Positions 49,141-58,998 of a DNA stretch of 64,000 bases are shown here, piece by piece. This stretch comes from WGAB01 sp964406105 (lineage in GTDB: Bacteria > Hydrothermota > Hydrothermia > WGAB01): contig CAYOQK010000012.1 of the NCBI GenBank assembly GCA_964406105.1, positions 30,803-94,802 of the forward strand. Reading direction: 5' to 3'. Position 1 is the first letter of the stretch. Each line of letters starts with the position of its first letter. The notes beneath the pieces are model-generated. The model saw nothing but the letters and a program-made list of their open reading frames with translations. It was not told the origin of the DNA and did not search any database. The translations under genes and the position numbers were made by a program.

Positions 49141-51765
49141 CTACCGAAGTTTTACAAAGCGGAGAATGTGCCGCTCTCCCGAGCGCCGATCCACTGCCTC
49201 TACAAAGTACACACCACTCTGGAGCGTATGGACAGGCACACGTACCTCTTGGACACGGGAGGATGCGACCACTCGCCGAACCAAGCCCACTTGACGCCCT
49301 GCCACATCCAGCACCCGAATCCGCACATCAACAGGAGCGTTTCCACTCAACTGTAATACCAATTCCGTGGTCACCACCGGGGTAGTCAGCCGAACCTCTG
49401 TGGGCCGCTTTGCTGTTTGGACTTCTTCGGATACAGCTACAGGTACACCCATCCAATGCAGAATTCGGCCCAGGAGTCTCTCTCGGGTGTCAAAACCCGT
49501 TACGGAGTTGTTGACCGCTTCCAGAGGAAATCCCAAAACGGCGACTTTAGAAGTCCCTTCATAGCGCACTGCAGCAGCACCACTGGCGTTCTGATATTCC
49601 AGGAAGGCAATCCCACCGTTTACAGGTTGGAGTATATCTGGTGAATCTGCGTTGTTGGCTCCTCCAGGACCGAAAATCACCAAGCGCAAACTGTCACCCA
49701 CGGGGTCTCCAGGTATCCCGTTGACAAACGGATCGTTGGAGTTCCCAGACACCAGATTCACATGTAAATAGTTGGACAGGAATGCAGAACCAGACAAAGC
49801 CTCCGCAACGTTCTGACTTGAGAGAAGGATATGGCGACCGCTTTCCAAAGCGGCGATCAAGCTATCAATCTCATCTGTGCTTAAGGGATTCGTGGCGTTT
49901 CCAGTAAACCAAAGGATCACATTGTGCTCAGCCAGTCCATAAATGCCATGAAACGCAGGGACTCCTTGGTCCGCCACATTCCAGTAGTCATACACCACGT
50001 GCAGAGAATCCAAAGCACTGAGGTAGTACTCTTCGTAGGCCTCGCCCTCGTCATCGTCTACCACCAATACATAGGGTTGAGCCACAAGAACATCGTAGTC
50101 TACCCGAGGACGCACTGAGGGGGGATCAGAGGAGAATACAAATTCCAAGGTTGCATAATGAGGTTCGCAGCCATCTGCTACCCGAAATACCAAGGGGTCC
50201 CCCGAATTCGTCGCCGTTTCTCCTGGGTTTACGTTGCCGATCACGGCCACTGAATCCAATACCTGCAGGGTGCTATCGGTGGTTCTGAGCAAAACCTGCA
50301 CGTTTCCAGCAGGAAGCCAACCAGCGGAGTCTAACACGGTCAAGGTCACGCTCACCTGTTCTCCGGGGTCAGGACGGCCATCCCCATCACCATCATCGTT
50401 GAACTCCACCTGAAGCAGTTCCAGCATGGCGAACCTGCTCACAGCTAAGGTGCGTACCGCGCGATAAGCATTAACTCGCCCAGCCCCTAACTGTCCATTG
50501 GCATAATAGGGGTCATCCGGAAGAGGATCTGCCGTGGCTTCCAGAAGAGCACGAACAGAATCCACCGGATAGTCCGGATCCAAACTGCGGATCAACCCCA
50601 CCAACCCTGTAACCAACGGGGCAGCCATGGAGGTACCGTAGAAAGACTGGTACGTGTTGTCAGGAGTGGTGCTCAGAATTTGATCGCCGGGGGCGGCCAC
50701 GTCAATCCAGGTGCCATAGTTGGAATAATCCGATTTGTGGTCGGACTGGTCTGTCGCAGCCACAGCGATCACCAATTCATGAGCCGCTGGATACATGGGG
50801 GAGGAAGTATTATCGTTTCCCGCAGCTCCTACCAGTACAACACCGCGGTTGTAAGCATATTGAAAAGCGGAGTTCAATGAGGAAGTCCACCCGCCCCAAC
50901 TCATATTAAAGGCATCTGCCCCCATATTGGCCGCATAGTACACTGACTGTACTGAATTGGAGAGCCAGTAGGAGCGAAGGCCTAAAATCTTGCATCGGAA
51001 ACCGATGGCTGCAATACCTACACCATTATCGGTGGAAGCGCTAGCAATCCCAGCGACGTGGGTCCCATGCTCGTAATCTGGACCGTTGTGGGCGGGACTC
51101 GGATCGTTGTTATTCTCGTAGAAATCCCAGCCCACAAAGTCATCTACACGACCGTTGCCGTCGTCATCTATGCCGTTCACATCTCCCGGATCAAAGACCC
51201 ACTGCGCTCCGTTGAACTCAATCACATGGCCGTCTCCGTCTGCGTCCTCACCCAAATTCTGGTACATGCTCTCTACCAAATCTTCATGGTCCCAATCCAC
51301 GCCTGTATCGTCAATTCCCAGAAGGATCGTATCCCCTCCTTGGGTCAGATCCCAAGCCTCCAGAGCCATCACGCGGAACAGTGCCCATTGCTGCGTTAAC
51401 GAGGGGTCATTAGGTACGTAATACCAATCCTTGGTGCGGTCTGGTTCAGCGGTCAAGATCCATGGGGACTCTTGGAGTCGGGACGCAAAGGTCCAAGGAT
51501 CTTTAGAGGGATCGTAGTGCACCAGGAAGATCAGGTCTAAGCCCAACTCCCGAGCGTCCTCCGGCATATGGGGGTCCTGGATCAATCGCTCCATCTGGTC
51601 CACACCGTATTCGCGGAAAAGCTGTTCCAACCTAGGAACGGGGACTTGCTCCAGGGTGTAGTGGTCAGCCTGGAGGTAGGCCCGGGCCTCTGATCGGAAT
51701 TGGACGATCATATACCCGGGGCGCACCGACGACAGCAGCAACCCTGTGATGAACCAAAGCAACAT
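49141..51765 (-). CDS. Secreted subtilisin-like (S8) serine protease with T9SS-like sorting domain
   Basis: Exported peptidase of 874 aa. Catalytic triad motifs: Asp in GIDDTGVDWDHEDL, His in YEHGTHVAGIASAS, Ser in FYGTSMAAPLVTG; oxyanion region AAGNDN. An N-terminal prodomain (about 25-140) precedes the catalytic domain, then beta domains with DDGDGDGRPDPGEQVSVTL and a ThuA/GATase-like segment (VILWFTGNATNPLSTDEID). The C-terminus is a sorting domain ending SGVYFVEAVDRRSGERH..RFVKLR. The start has GAGGAG before it. Degrades extracellular protein or processes surface partners. Lower GC than the genes left of 49 kb. Confidence 0.9.
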   Translation of the reverse strand: MLLWFITGLLLSSVRPGYMIVQFRSEARAYLQADHYTLEQVPVPRLEQLFREYGVDQMERLIQDPHMPEDARELGLDLIFLVHYDPSKDPWTFASRLQESPWILTAEPDRTKDWYYVPNDPSLTQQWALFRVMALEAWDLTQGGDTILLGIDDTGVDWDHEDLVESMYQNLGEDADGDGHVIEFNGAQWVFDPGDVNGIDDDGNGRVDDFVGWDFYENNNDPSPAHNGPDYEHGTHVAGIASASTDNGVGIAAIGFRCKILGLRSYWLSNSVQSVYYAANMGADAFNMSWGGWTSSLNSAFQYAYNRGVVLVGAAGNDNTSSPMYPAAHELVIAVAATDQSDHKSDYSNYGTWIDVAAPGDQILSTTPDNTYQSFYGTSMAAPLVTGLVGLIRSLDPDYPVDSVRALLEATADPLPDDPYYANGQLGAGRVNAYRAVRTLAVSRFAMLELLQVEFNDDGDGDGRPDPGEQVSVTLTVLDSAGWLPAGNVQVLLRTTDSTLQVLDSVAVIGNVNPGETATNSGDPLVFRVADGCEPHYATLEFVFSSDPPSVRPRVDYDVLVAQPYVLVVDDDEGEAYEEYYLSALDSLHVVYDYWNVADQGVPAFHGIYGLAEHNVILWFTGNATNPLSTDEIDSLIAALESGRHILLSSQNVAEALSGSAFLSNYLHVNLVSGNSNDPFVNGIPGDPVGDSLRLVIFGPGGANNADSPDILQPVNGGIAFLEYQNASGAAAVRYEGTSKVAVLGFPLEAVNNSVTGFDTRERLLGRILHWMGVPVAVSEEVQTAKRPTEVRLTTPVVTTELVLQLSGNAPVDVRIRVLDVAGRQVGLVRRVVASSRVQEVRVPVHTLQSGVYFVEAVDRRSGERHILRFVKLR

Positions 51766-52131
51766 AGGCCACTCCTCTTTCTTCAGGTTTGGTTCATATC
51801 ATAAAGCCGACCCCTCTCCCAAACCCCGTAGGGACTCCCTGCCACCCGCTGCCTCTCCCTTCTCTCACCTCGCCTCAAACAGGTACTCCCTCCCTTAACT
51901 CAAACCACCAAAAGGAAAAAATCAGATGAGGGATCTGGTGCTCTCCAGGAATTTAAGACGTGTGCATTCGCAACTCTTCCTTGAGGGCCCATCTGTCAAA
52001 AAGGAAAGGAGAGCGACCTCTGATTAGGCCTCACGTCGGCAGAAGAACGTTCAGTTTTTCTCCTCCTCTGCCCAAAAGAGAAGGGGCCTCGTACGAGGCC
52101 CCTTCTCTTTCCTCACAACCCAGCAAGGGAT
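51766..52131. other. Non-coding interval between protease and sialidase-like genes
   Basis: 366 bp without a credible gene. It holds the upstream region of the protease (a possible -10 TATGAT at 51803-51798 on the minus strand) and the palindromic terminator at 52075-52110. The middle is of lower GC and shows nothing I recognise. Confidence 0.7.
52075..52110 (-). terminator. 36-bp perfect palindrome, terminator of the surface operon
   Basis: Two 18-nt arms without a loop (AAAGAGAAGGGGCCTCGT and its complement), 21 nt after the last stop codon of the minus-strand operon. The A/T-rich ends (AAAG/CTTT) make it resemble a Rho-independent terminator that could work in both directions. Confidence 0.75.
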
Positions 52132-53733
52132 TTAACGGATTACGACCACCTTACCTGTAGCGTTGCCGTAGGAAGAGGTCAACTTCACCAGGTATACTCC
52201 CTCGGTAAGGTGAGGCAGGGCCACCTCATGGTCACCTCCCGAGGTCAAGCCGCGGAAAAGGGTAGCCACTCGGCGCCCCGTGGCATCATACAGAGTCAGT
52301 TCCGCATACCCACCATGAGGCAGAGTGAAGGTAACCCGACCATTCCGCACTGGGTTGTTCACGTGCAGGGATACTTGAGGGGTTTCCGGACGAGGGGTCT
52401 CTTCCGCCACATCCACGTAGAAGGGTCCATAGAAGAAGGCATTCACAGGGTTATTGTTATCAGTGAAGGCTCCCATAACTGCATATCCTTCCGAAGAGCT
52501 CTTAATGCATACGGGCAGTTCAAAGGCTTCCTCTTCAAGCTCGTCCACAGGATCCAGGACAGTGTCCGTCCAGGTAGCCCCGTTATCAGTGGATACCAGA
52601 ATCCCAATGTGCGGGAAGGTGTCTGCCCCGGTGATGAAGAACGCTTTGTACGAGATAAACAGGGTTCCATCCTCAGTCATACCAATCGTAGGCTGGGTAG
52701 CCACCGGAGTGCCATCCCCCTCACCTACCAGAAGAGTGCGTGTCCAGGTACCGTTCTGCTTGGTGAAGTACCAAATGTCACCGTACTCCAAGTTGCCAGC
52801 CCCAAACTTCCACACGATATGAGGCACATTTCCCTCACCAAGCACCCAGTCGTACACATACCACCAACCACCAGCGGTGTCGTAGGGCACTCCACCGGTG
52901 GCTTCCCACAGGTTCAGCGGCTCGCTCCAAGTCATTCCACCATCGTAGGACTCAATGTAGAAAGGAGTGACTGCTTCCCAACCATAGTCCACCTTGTAGT
53001 CAGTTATCGCGCCCACGTAGCCATTTTCTCCAATCCGGGGAATTGGTGTATCGTTCCACCCATTGGTCACCGCTTCAGTCAACAGAGTGTCGCCATACCA
53101 GCTCTGGCCGCCATCAAAGGACACCCAGTAGAAGGAACGCCCAAACCAGATATTGGCCGCAAACACCACAATGGTATCACCGGAAGCGTCCGCGGAGGGC
53201 AACCAGCAATCCCAATCCTGAGAATTGGGCAGTTCCACCACGTTATACAGCCCATTGGGCCACAGGATATCCCAAGCCACCTTCACTACGCTCGGTTGGT
53301 ATGTACCCCCGATGAAGGGGGCCTCGTGCCAGAAGAAAAGCGGTCCCTGGTGGGCCCAGTTCTTCGGCCAGATCACGCCTGGATAGATCCGGCGCACGGA
53401 GTTGGTGCTTAGATCATGGAGTTCCCAAGTTTGTCCATTATCAAAGGAATAGGCCACCTTCACGTTCAGGAAGATGTTGGCAGGATCTCCAGAGGGCTCC
53501 CCGAAGATCACTACCACCGTATCGCCTTTTACAGCGGTGTTCTTGCCCGGGGTCCCCAGCAGAGCCCGGATATCCGGAATCGCACCGATGGTATCGTGGG
53601 GGGTCAACTTCGCACCCGTGGCCTCCCACATGCCTTCTACCTTCCCCAGAGCCTTCTGGGTCCGGTAGTCGGCTGCAGAGACCAGCCCCACCATCAGAGC
53701 CACAAGTCCGACTACACTGACAACACGCTTCAT
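52132..53733 (-). CDS. Secreted sialidase-fold (BNR-repeat) protein with T9SS-like sorting domain
   Basis: Exported protein of 533 aa. The signal peptide is MKRVVSVVGLVALMVGLVSA. Four Asp-box (BNR) motifs are visible: SFDNGQTW, SFDGGQSW, SYDGGMTW and STDNGATW, indicating a six-bladed sialidase-like propeller. No clear Arg triad for sialic-acid binding could be verified. The C-terminal domain is a textbook T9SS sorting domain: VNNPVRNGRVTFTLPHGG, LYDATGRRVATLF, LTEGVYLVKLTS...KVVVIR. AAGGAGG lies 6 nt before ATG, within the loop of a small hairpin. Last gene of the surface operon. Confidence 0.87.
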   Translation of the reverse strand: MKRVVSVVGLVALMVGLVSAADYRTQKALGKVEGMWEATGAKLTPHDTIGAIPDIRALLGTPGKNTAVKGDTVVVIFGEPSGDPANIFLNVKVAYSFDNGQTWELHDLSTNSVRRIYPGVIWPKNWAHQGPLFFWHEAPFIGGTYQPSVVKVAWDILWPNGLYNVVELPNSQDWDCWLPSADASGDTIVVFAANIWFGRSFYWVSFDGGQSWYGDTLLTEAVTNGWNDTPIPRIGENGYVGAITDYKVDYGWEAVTPFYIESYDGGMTWSEPLNLWEATGGVPYDTAGGWWYVYDWVLGEGNVPHIVWKFGAGNLEYGDIWYFTKQNGTWTRTLLVGEGDGTPVATQPTIGMTEDGTLFISYKAFFITGADTFPHIGILVSTDNGATWTDTVLDPVDELEEEAFELPVCIKSSSEGYAVMGAFTDNNNPVNAFFYGPFYVDVAEETPRPETPQVSLHVNNPVRNGRVTFTLPHGGYAELTLYDATGRRVATLFRGLTSGGDHEVALPHLTEGVYLVKLTSSYGNATGKVVVIR

Positions 53734-53790
53734 CTTGAACCTCCTTTTTGGTTCAAAGTTATGTACCCCTGAAAAGGGTTCTGCCTTAGT

Positions 53791-54726
53791 TTAGCCTTCG
53801 TTCAGCAGTTTTTCAAGTTCCTCCAGGATGAGGGGATAATTGTCCGGATCAAAGGGATCTCCGTTAAAATCCCACGTAGGATCAACGTTCTTTAACTCTT
53901 GCACGCAGTTTTCCATCAAATTCAACCGCAGGTAAGCCTGGGCCAACAGAAGCCGAACCTCTCGTTCTCCAACATATGGGTAGTGGGCGAAGGAATCCAC
54001 TACGCCGTGGGCAAGGGCGGCACGTGCATAAACCACCGTGTTCATCAGGTTCTTCCCCTCTACATCCAGCGTACTCACAGCGTTTCCAACATGAGCAAAG
54101 AGATTGACCCACTCTTCGTCTCCGAAATCCACTCCACTGTAGTAGACGTAGTAATTGAGAAACAGGGTATCAGACAACACCAACCGGTGAGAGAAGGTGT
54201 CTAATTCCGACAATGCAGCCTTCAAAGTGAAGGATGTGTCGTCAAAGGCACGCAGGGGCTGCTCGGTGTAATTGATAGAAGCAGAGGAGAGTCCCAGCAC
54301 GGGGGCATGTGCGGTCTTAACAACCACAAAGGTATCCGAGGGGGTCGTATCTCCTGGCAGCGTGAGGAAAACCACGCGGTACCGTTGGGTATCCGTAGGG
54401 GCCACCGTTTCGTTAAAGATAGGGGTAATCATTGCTCCACCGCTCAAAATGATGGCAAAGGAGAATCCCGACTGTGCTTCTGTCAATTGGTCCGTTTGGA
54501 CAGCGGCCCATCCAAAACCCAGGTGGGCCTCCGCCATGGTGTTATCCAGACGAATCACCGAATCAAACAGGGTATACGCTGCATCAAAGTCCAACGCATC
54601 GTATCGGTTCCAGGCTTGTTGGAGAACCACTGTCGCATCCGGCACAGGAGGGATAGGCCCTCCCTTTTCCACACCGCAACCAGCAGCCAAAAACACGATA
54701 CCAAGGGCCAGAAGAATCCTTTTCAT
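53791..54726 (-). CDS. TPR-containing lipoprotein of the surface operon
   Basis: Exported lipoprotein, 311 aa. Lipobox LAAGC near residue 17. TPR-like helices follow: VLQQAWNRYDALDFDAAYTLFDSVI and AEAHLGFGWAAVQTDQLTEAQSGFSFAI. A central beta-type insertion of unknown kind comes next (about 110-190), then another helical pair (VRLLLAQAYLRLNLMENCVQELKNV). Helical lipoproteins next to TonB receptors can act as surface partners (SusD-like in role), but there is no SusD signature. 12 nt after the large secreted-protein gene. Confidence 0.8.
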   Translation of the reverse strand: MKRILLALGIVFLAAGCGVEKGGPIPPVPDATVVLQQAWNRYDALDFDAAYTLFDSVIRLDNTMAEAHLGFGWAAVQTDQLTEAQSGFSFAIILSGGAMITPIFNETVAPTDTQRYRVVFLTLPGDTTPSDTFVVVKTAHAPVLGLSSASINYTEQPLRAFDDTSFTLKAALSELDTFSHRLVLSDTLFLNYYVYYSGVDFGDEEWVNLFAHVGNAVSTLDVEGKNLMNTVVYARAALAHGVVDSFAHYPYVGEREVRLLLAQAYLRLNLMENCVQELKNVDPTWDFNGDPFDPDNYPLILEELEKLLNEG

Positions 54727-54738
54727 GATCCTACCTCC

Positions 54739-57700
54739 TTAGCGCAGAACCACCAGCTTGTGCGAAATCTGATGGTTCCCTGCCCTAACTTTCAGGAAGT
54801 ACACACCCGAAGATACCTTTGGGGTCCATGTGAGGGTATGGATACCTGCGGGGAACGCACCGTGCGCCAAGGACGCAATCCGGGCTCCTGCAGCGTTGTA
54901 CACGTCCACCCGAAGCTCTTCGGCGGTGGGCAGTTCCACAGTTAAGCGTAGGGTTCGGCCTTGTTTCAAAATGTTTCCGTGGTCTAAACGAACGGCGAAT
55001 CGCAATGCCTGACTATGTCCAGAGCGAACCTGGAACAATCCCAACCTTTGGGTAGTGACCACATATGCATCCCCTTCTATCCAGGTAGGTACCGGTTCCC
55101 ACTGATTCCCAGTCCAACGGTACACCGTGTACTCTGTGGCGTTCTCCGGAGCAGGGAACCGCAGGGTTATGGGACGAGCCAAGGCGAGGTCTTGGGATCC
55201 TACGGAGTAAACAGGGGATTCTCCTTCCAACACACCGGCAACCCGATCCCTGAGCATCTCAGACGGAACCCGATCCAGCACCAGGGTCCGGGTAGAGAAG
55301 AGGGCCCCTTCAGGTACCTCAATTTCTACTGTTTGTCCCAGGGCCCAGTAGTGGGCTCCCTCTGGACCAACGGTTTGGATATTCAAGGTGTCCGGTGGAT
55401 ACACAGCGGCGTTCCCAACCCGATCCTGGGCCCAGAGTTGCACCTCCAGATCACCCCGGAGGGCTGTATTTGCCATCACTGTGTAAGTAAACACACTGTC
55501 TCCCATCGCCCACAGGGTCATCAGGTACTCTTCCTGGGTACCGTCAGCCAAAGATCTCAGGATCAGCGTGGGTTGGGCCACATGAACATCGGTATGCAGG
55601 GGATAAAACCCCTCACCAACCCGATCATAACCGGATACGAACAATGCCAGCACCCAATGATGCCCAGGATTGGGCAAACTATAGACTCCCAAGATCGTGG
55701 GGGGCGTAGCATCTTCGGAAATGTAGTAGTTGTAAGTTTTAGAAGTGTTCAGGCTGAGAGCCATTACCTCATAGGCTACATTGGTGGTGGATCCATCAAT
55801 CAGGTGACTGAACCGCCCTAAGGAATCCACAGCAACGGGTTCAACCAGGGTATCCCCATAAATCAACCAAAGGGATAGGTAATCTGCAGCGTCATCTTGG
55901 GCATTGAACTGAAGAAACACGGAGTCCGAAGCGGTACCTTTCCAGAAGGCCACACCCGTAGGAGCAAGCACCTGCACAGACTTGGTTTGCGTTGCAGAAG
56001 GCACAAGGGAAATGGCCTCTGTCCCCACAGAAACGTCCAGGTTCTCGTAGGTCCCCATGAGGTTGGCCAAATGCCACTGGGCTAAAAACGACCACAAAGA
56101 ATCCTGACCTCCACTGTACTGACGCACGGTCTGGTCCAGCAAGGAATACCCACTTTCCCTCAGGTTATGAGCTACACCTTCCACCACCGCTTCATCCCCA
56201 TAGCGCTCGGAGAGGTATTCCAGGAAAAGGAACATCCGTTCTCGGTCAATCTCTCGGGCCACAGGAGAATTCAACCACTGGTGGGTGTAATCCAGAAGGG
56301 GAATATTGAGTTTTGCCTTATCGTTGAGGTAGTCATAACCGCCAGTAATCCCATCCGAGATGTCAAAACCGGCTTTATACGCTGCCCACATGGCCAGCCC
56401 AGTATTTACCGCTGGATCTTCCTGAGGATCCACAGACCAAATGGTGTATCGGCCCATCAGATAGGCCAGGAAGGCCCGCAACTTGGCAGGCCCAGGTTCA
56501 CCCATAGTGATGAAACGCGCCAGATCCACCACGAAGAGTTCTTTTTTAGACGAAGTGGGGGAGAAAAGATCTTCGTCCGCGGGATCAAAGTAGCCATACA
56601 CAGGTGTAACCGTGGGATCTGTAGCGTTGGTGGTTTGAATCAACCGAGTCAACACGATAAAGATCTTCTCTCCGTCCACATCCACAAGATCTGTAGGTTG
56701 ATATCCCAACACGTCTAATATAGCCTCGTACGTGGAGACTCCTGTGTTCAGTGGGTCTTCAAAGGCGGCAAGCACATCTCCTACGCTCTCGTCGGTGATC
56801 AGGCTACCGATCCCATTGGACACGTTGACCCATTTCGCCTGGGCTTCATCGTACCGATAAACGCCCTCGTCACAACCCAGATAGAGGGTTCCATCTTGGT
56901 GGAGGTAAAGGGTGTAAACATTCTTACTCCCCAATGCCTCAAGAACTTCCAGCCCATCAGAAAAATCTTCCCACGTTGATCCACCGTCTGTGGTTTTCTT
57001 CACTCCCTCGCCCATCACGGCAATGTAGTACGTCGTGTTGGAGACGATGAGAATGTCGTTCACTTCTGCTCCTGTGTACTTTGCCTGCCAAGTGTTTCCT
57101 AAATCCGACGAAACGTAGAGGCCAAATTTCCCAGCCACAAAGAGTTGCGCACTGGTGGTATCGTAGAGAATCTGCCGTACTGTATCTCCAGGGACATCTG
57201 TTACCTGTTCCCAGGAGTTTCCATTCTTCACGAAGAGACCCTGTGCAGTACCTGCAAAGATCTTCGTAGTGTCTTGGGGGAGAACCTCAATGGCATAGAC
57301 AGGAACCCCTTCTAACCCCTCACCCAGGAGTTGGTAACTCGCCAGCTGGTTTACACCTTGGGTTTCCACCCGGTATGGACCCACTTCGGTAGCTACGTAA
57401 AGCACCAAGCCTCCCAAGAAGTTATCCGCTGTGTACGGGTTCCGCACGAAGTCGTAGATGACGGTGTCAAGCATTGCTTGGGTTTCCCAGGCCCCGGGGT
57501 TCAAGGAGTTGGCGCGGAACAGCCCCTCACTGGTCGCTGCGTAGATCACATACTGGATCACCCCACTTTCATCCGGGGTAGACATGACTGCGTACACACT
57601 CATATCCGGATTGACCACCAGGTCTCCTGCAGGGGTGTAGGAGCTGTCGGCGTAAAGATCGGGCCCTGAAAGACCACGGTTCCAGGTCCACTGGTTCCCA

Positions 57701-57981
57701 TCATCACTCACGTAAATATAGGTAGGAGGCTCCTCACCGAGGCGCTTCGTGGCCGCCCAAATTTGGTCCGCAATGAACCCGATTTTCACCACGGCCACCC
57801 GGTCTGCGGTGACAATAAAACAGTGTTCACCTTCAGCCCGGATCACACCGACCTGTGGAATTGTATCCCGACTCAGAACCAGTCGGAATTCATCCAAGTA
57901 GAAGCTCACCGTATCCCCTACTTGATACCCAAAGAGGGGCACAGTGAGGAGGAACAACAAACCCCAAATTTTAGAACGCAT
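54739..57981 (-). CDS. Large secreted propeller / degenerate peptidase protein with T9SS-like sorting domain
   Basis: Exported protein of 1080 aa. Signal peptide MRSKIWGLLFLLTVPLFG. Residues about 40-400 form a propeller with Asp-box motifs (VSDDGNQW, VSSDLGNTW, TTDGGSTW). Residues about 437-650 resemble the M6/M30 hyicolysin-type peptidase framework (YFDPADEDL..., KKELFVVDLARF, MFLFLEYLSERYGDEAVVEGVAHNL), but the HExxH zinc site is absent. Then come Ig-like domains and a ZU5-like segment (VEIEVPEGALFSTRTLVL). The sorting domain ends SGVYFLKVRAGNHQISHKLVVLR. Start chosen for GGAGGA upstream. Function unknown; possibly a non-catalytic scaffold. Confidence 0.82.
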   Translation of the reverse strand: MRSKIWGLLFLLTVPLFGYQVGDTVSFYLDEFRLVLSRDTIPQVGVIRAEGEHCFIVTADRVAVVKIGFIADQIWAATKRLGEEPPTYIYVSDDGNQWTWNRGLSGPDLYADSSYTPAGDLVVNPDMSVYAVMSTPDESGVIQYVIYAATSEGLFRANSLNPGAWETQAMLDTVIYDFVRNPYTADNFLGGLVLYVATEVGPYRVETQGVNQLASYQLLGEGLEGVPVYAIEVLPQDTTKIFAGTAQGLFVKNGNSWEQVTDVPGDTVRQILYDTTSAQLFVAGKFGLYVSSDLGNTWQAKYTGAEVNDILIVSNTTYYIAVMGEGVKKTTDGGSTWEDFSDGLEVLEALGSKNVYTLYLHQDGTLYLGCDEGVYRYDEAQAKWVNVSNGIGSLITDESVGDVLAAFEDPLNTGVSTYEAILDVLGYQPTDLVDVDGEKIFIVLTRLIQTTNATDPTVTPVYGYFDPADEDLFSPTSSKKELFVVDLARFITMGEPGPAKLRAFLAYLMGRYTIWSVDPQEDPAVNTGLAMWAAYKAGFDISDGITGGYDYLNDKAKLNIPLLDYTHQWLNSPVAREIDRERMFLFLEYLSERYGDEAVVEGVAHNLRESGYSLLDQTVRQYSGGQDSLWSFLAQWHLANLMGTYENLDVSVGTEAISLVPSATQTKSVQVLAPTGVAFWKGTASDSVFLQFNAQDDAADYLSLWLIYGDTLVEPVAVDSLGRFSHLIDGSTTNVAYEVMALSLNTSKTYNYYISEDATPPTILGVYSLPNPGHHWVLALFVSGYDRVGEGFYPLHTDVHVAQPTLILRSLADGTQEEYLMTLWAMGDSVFTYTVMANTALRGDLEVQLWAQDRVGNAAVYPPDTLNIQTVGPEGAHYWALGQTVEIEVPEGALFSTRTLVLDRVPSEMLRDRVAGVLEGESPVYSVGSQDLALARPITLRFPAPENATEYTVYRWTGNQWEPVPTWIEGDAYVVTTQRLGLFQVRSGHSQALRFAVRLDHGNILKQGRTLRLTVELPTAEELRVDVYNAAGARIASLAHGAFPAGIHTLTWTPKVSSGVYFLKVRAGNHQISHKLVVLR

Positions 57982-57997
57982 GACGACTCTCCTCCTT

Positions 57998-58984
57998 TTA
58001 ACGGCCCAGTCCAAAGGTCAGACTCAGTCGGTAAATGTCAGGAAGATGGTTCATGTCGCTGAAAGAAAAGTCCAAATGGATCTTGGAAGTTTTCAAGCCT
58101 ACGCCAAAGCCAAAACCGCCTTCGTCTTTGTTAAATGCGTATCCGGTACGAAGAGTCAAAAGGGGAAGGGGAACGTACTCCATCCCGATGGAAAAGACCT
58201 CTTCGTTATCGCGTGGATTTGCTGCTTCAGCTGCTACCGTAAGCCGCCCCTTCTCTGGAGAGTCAAAGAGTTCCATTGCGGCACCCAACCGGAAGGTCAA
58301 CGGCAACGGGTAAGAACGATAGTCCCGGGGCTCTGTGATGATTCGGCTTCCTTCACTGATCCAAAGATCGTATTGACCGCGAGGGGTGGCGTCTGCTCCC
58401 AAGTTCTGCAGAGACATGGCAACCCGAAGGCTCCGGAAACCGGTATAGAAGAACGTACCCGCATCCAGAGCTACCGTGGTGGCGGAGGTCACATCGCCAT
58501 AGTTCTCTTGAACCACCTTGAGATTGACCCCTGTAGCGAATTTATCGGTATAGAAACGAGCGAAACTTACTCCTACCTGGAGGGCCGAGTAGGAGAACTC
58601 CCCAGTTTCAATAATGTTGTTGTTTTCGTCAAAGGCCATGCCTTCAAAGCCTCCCATGTAGATGCCGCTGCTGAAGACCGCCAACACCCCATAGGGAGAC
58701 TTAGAGAAGGCATACGCTACGGCGGGAACACGACCGTCAGCAATCCAATGAGTGTAAGAGGTAAACACCTCACCTCCGGAAAGATGGGCGATTCCTGCCG
58801 GATTCCAAAACACAGCTGCGGCGTCGTTGCCCACTGCTGTATAGGCCTCTCCCATGGCCATTGCGCGGGGGATGACCCCTATGGACAGGAACTTCGCCCC
58901 TGCCGTCCCCACTTTCACCTGGCCATGGGCATACCCCGCCAGCACCAAACCCACAAGGCTTAAAACAAGAATCCTCTTTGTCAT
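57998..58984 (-). CDS. PorV/PorQ-family outer-membrane protein
   Basis: 328-aa outer-membrane beta-barrel of the PorV/PorQ (FadL-like) family. Signal peptide MTKRILVLSLVGLVLAGYAHG, then the family signature GAKFLSIGVIPRAMAMGEAYTAVGNDAAAVFWNPAGIAHL. The rest is strand-rich and ends in TFGLGR. In T9SS, PorV carries cargo from the translocon to the cell surface. Here it lies between two predicted T9SS cargo genes in one operon (14-16 nt gaps), so it could be a cargo-dedicated homologue. It is not proven to be the housekeeping PorV. Confidence 0.85.
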   Translation of the reverse strand: MTKRILVLSLVGLVLAGYAHGQVKVGTAGAKFLSIGVIPRAMAMGEAYTAVGNDAAAVFWNPAGIAHLSGGEVFTSYTHWIADGRVPAVAYAFSKSPYGVLAVFSSGIYMGGFEGMAFDENNNIIETGEFSYSALQVGVSFARFYTDKFATGVNLKVVQENYGDVTSATTVALDAGTFFYTGFRSLRVAMSLQNLGADATPRGQYDLWISEGSRIITEPRDYRSYPLPLTFRLGAAMELFDSPEKGRLTVAAEAANPRDNEEVFSIGMEYVPLPLLTLRTGYAFNKDEGGFGFGVGLKTSKIHLDFSFSDMNHLPDIYRLSLTFGLGR

Positions 58985-58998
58985 GGCAGACCTCCGCC

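Noticed and set aside
48186..49385. 399-codon plus-strand frame over nuoG and the protease end
   Set aside because: Overlaps two genuine genes, a promoter and a palindrome; no protein features.
51960..52160. 66-codon plus-strand frame between protease and sialidase-like genes
   Set aside because: Runs through the palindromic terminator and into the opposite gene; no ribosome-binding site or protein features.
57944..58963. 339-codon plus-strand frame over the PorV-like gene
   Set aside because: The minus strand encodes a clear signal peptide and PorV signature; the plus frame is a shadow.
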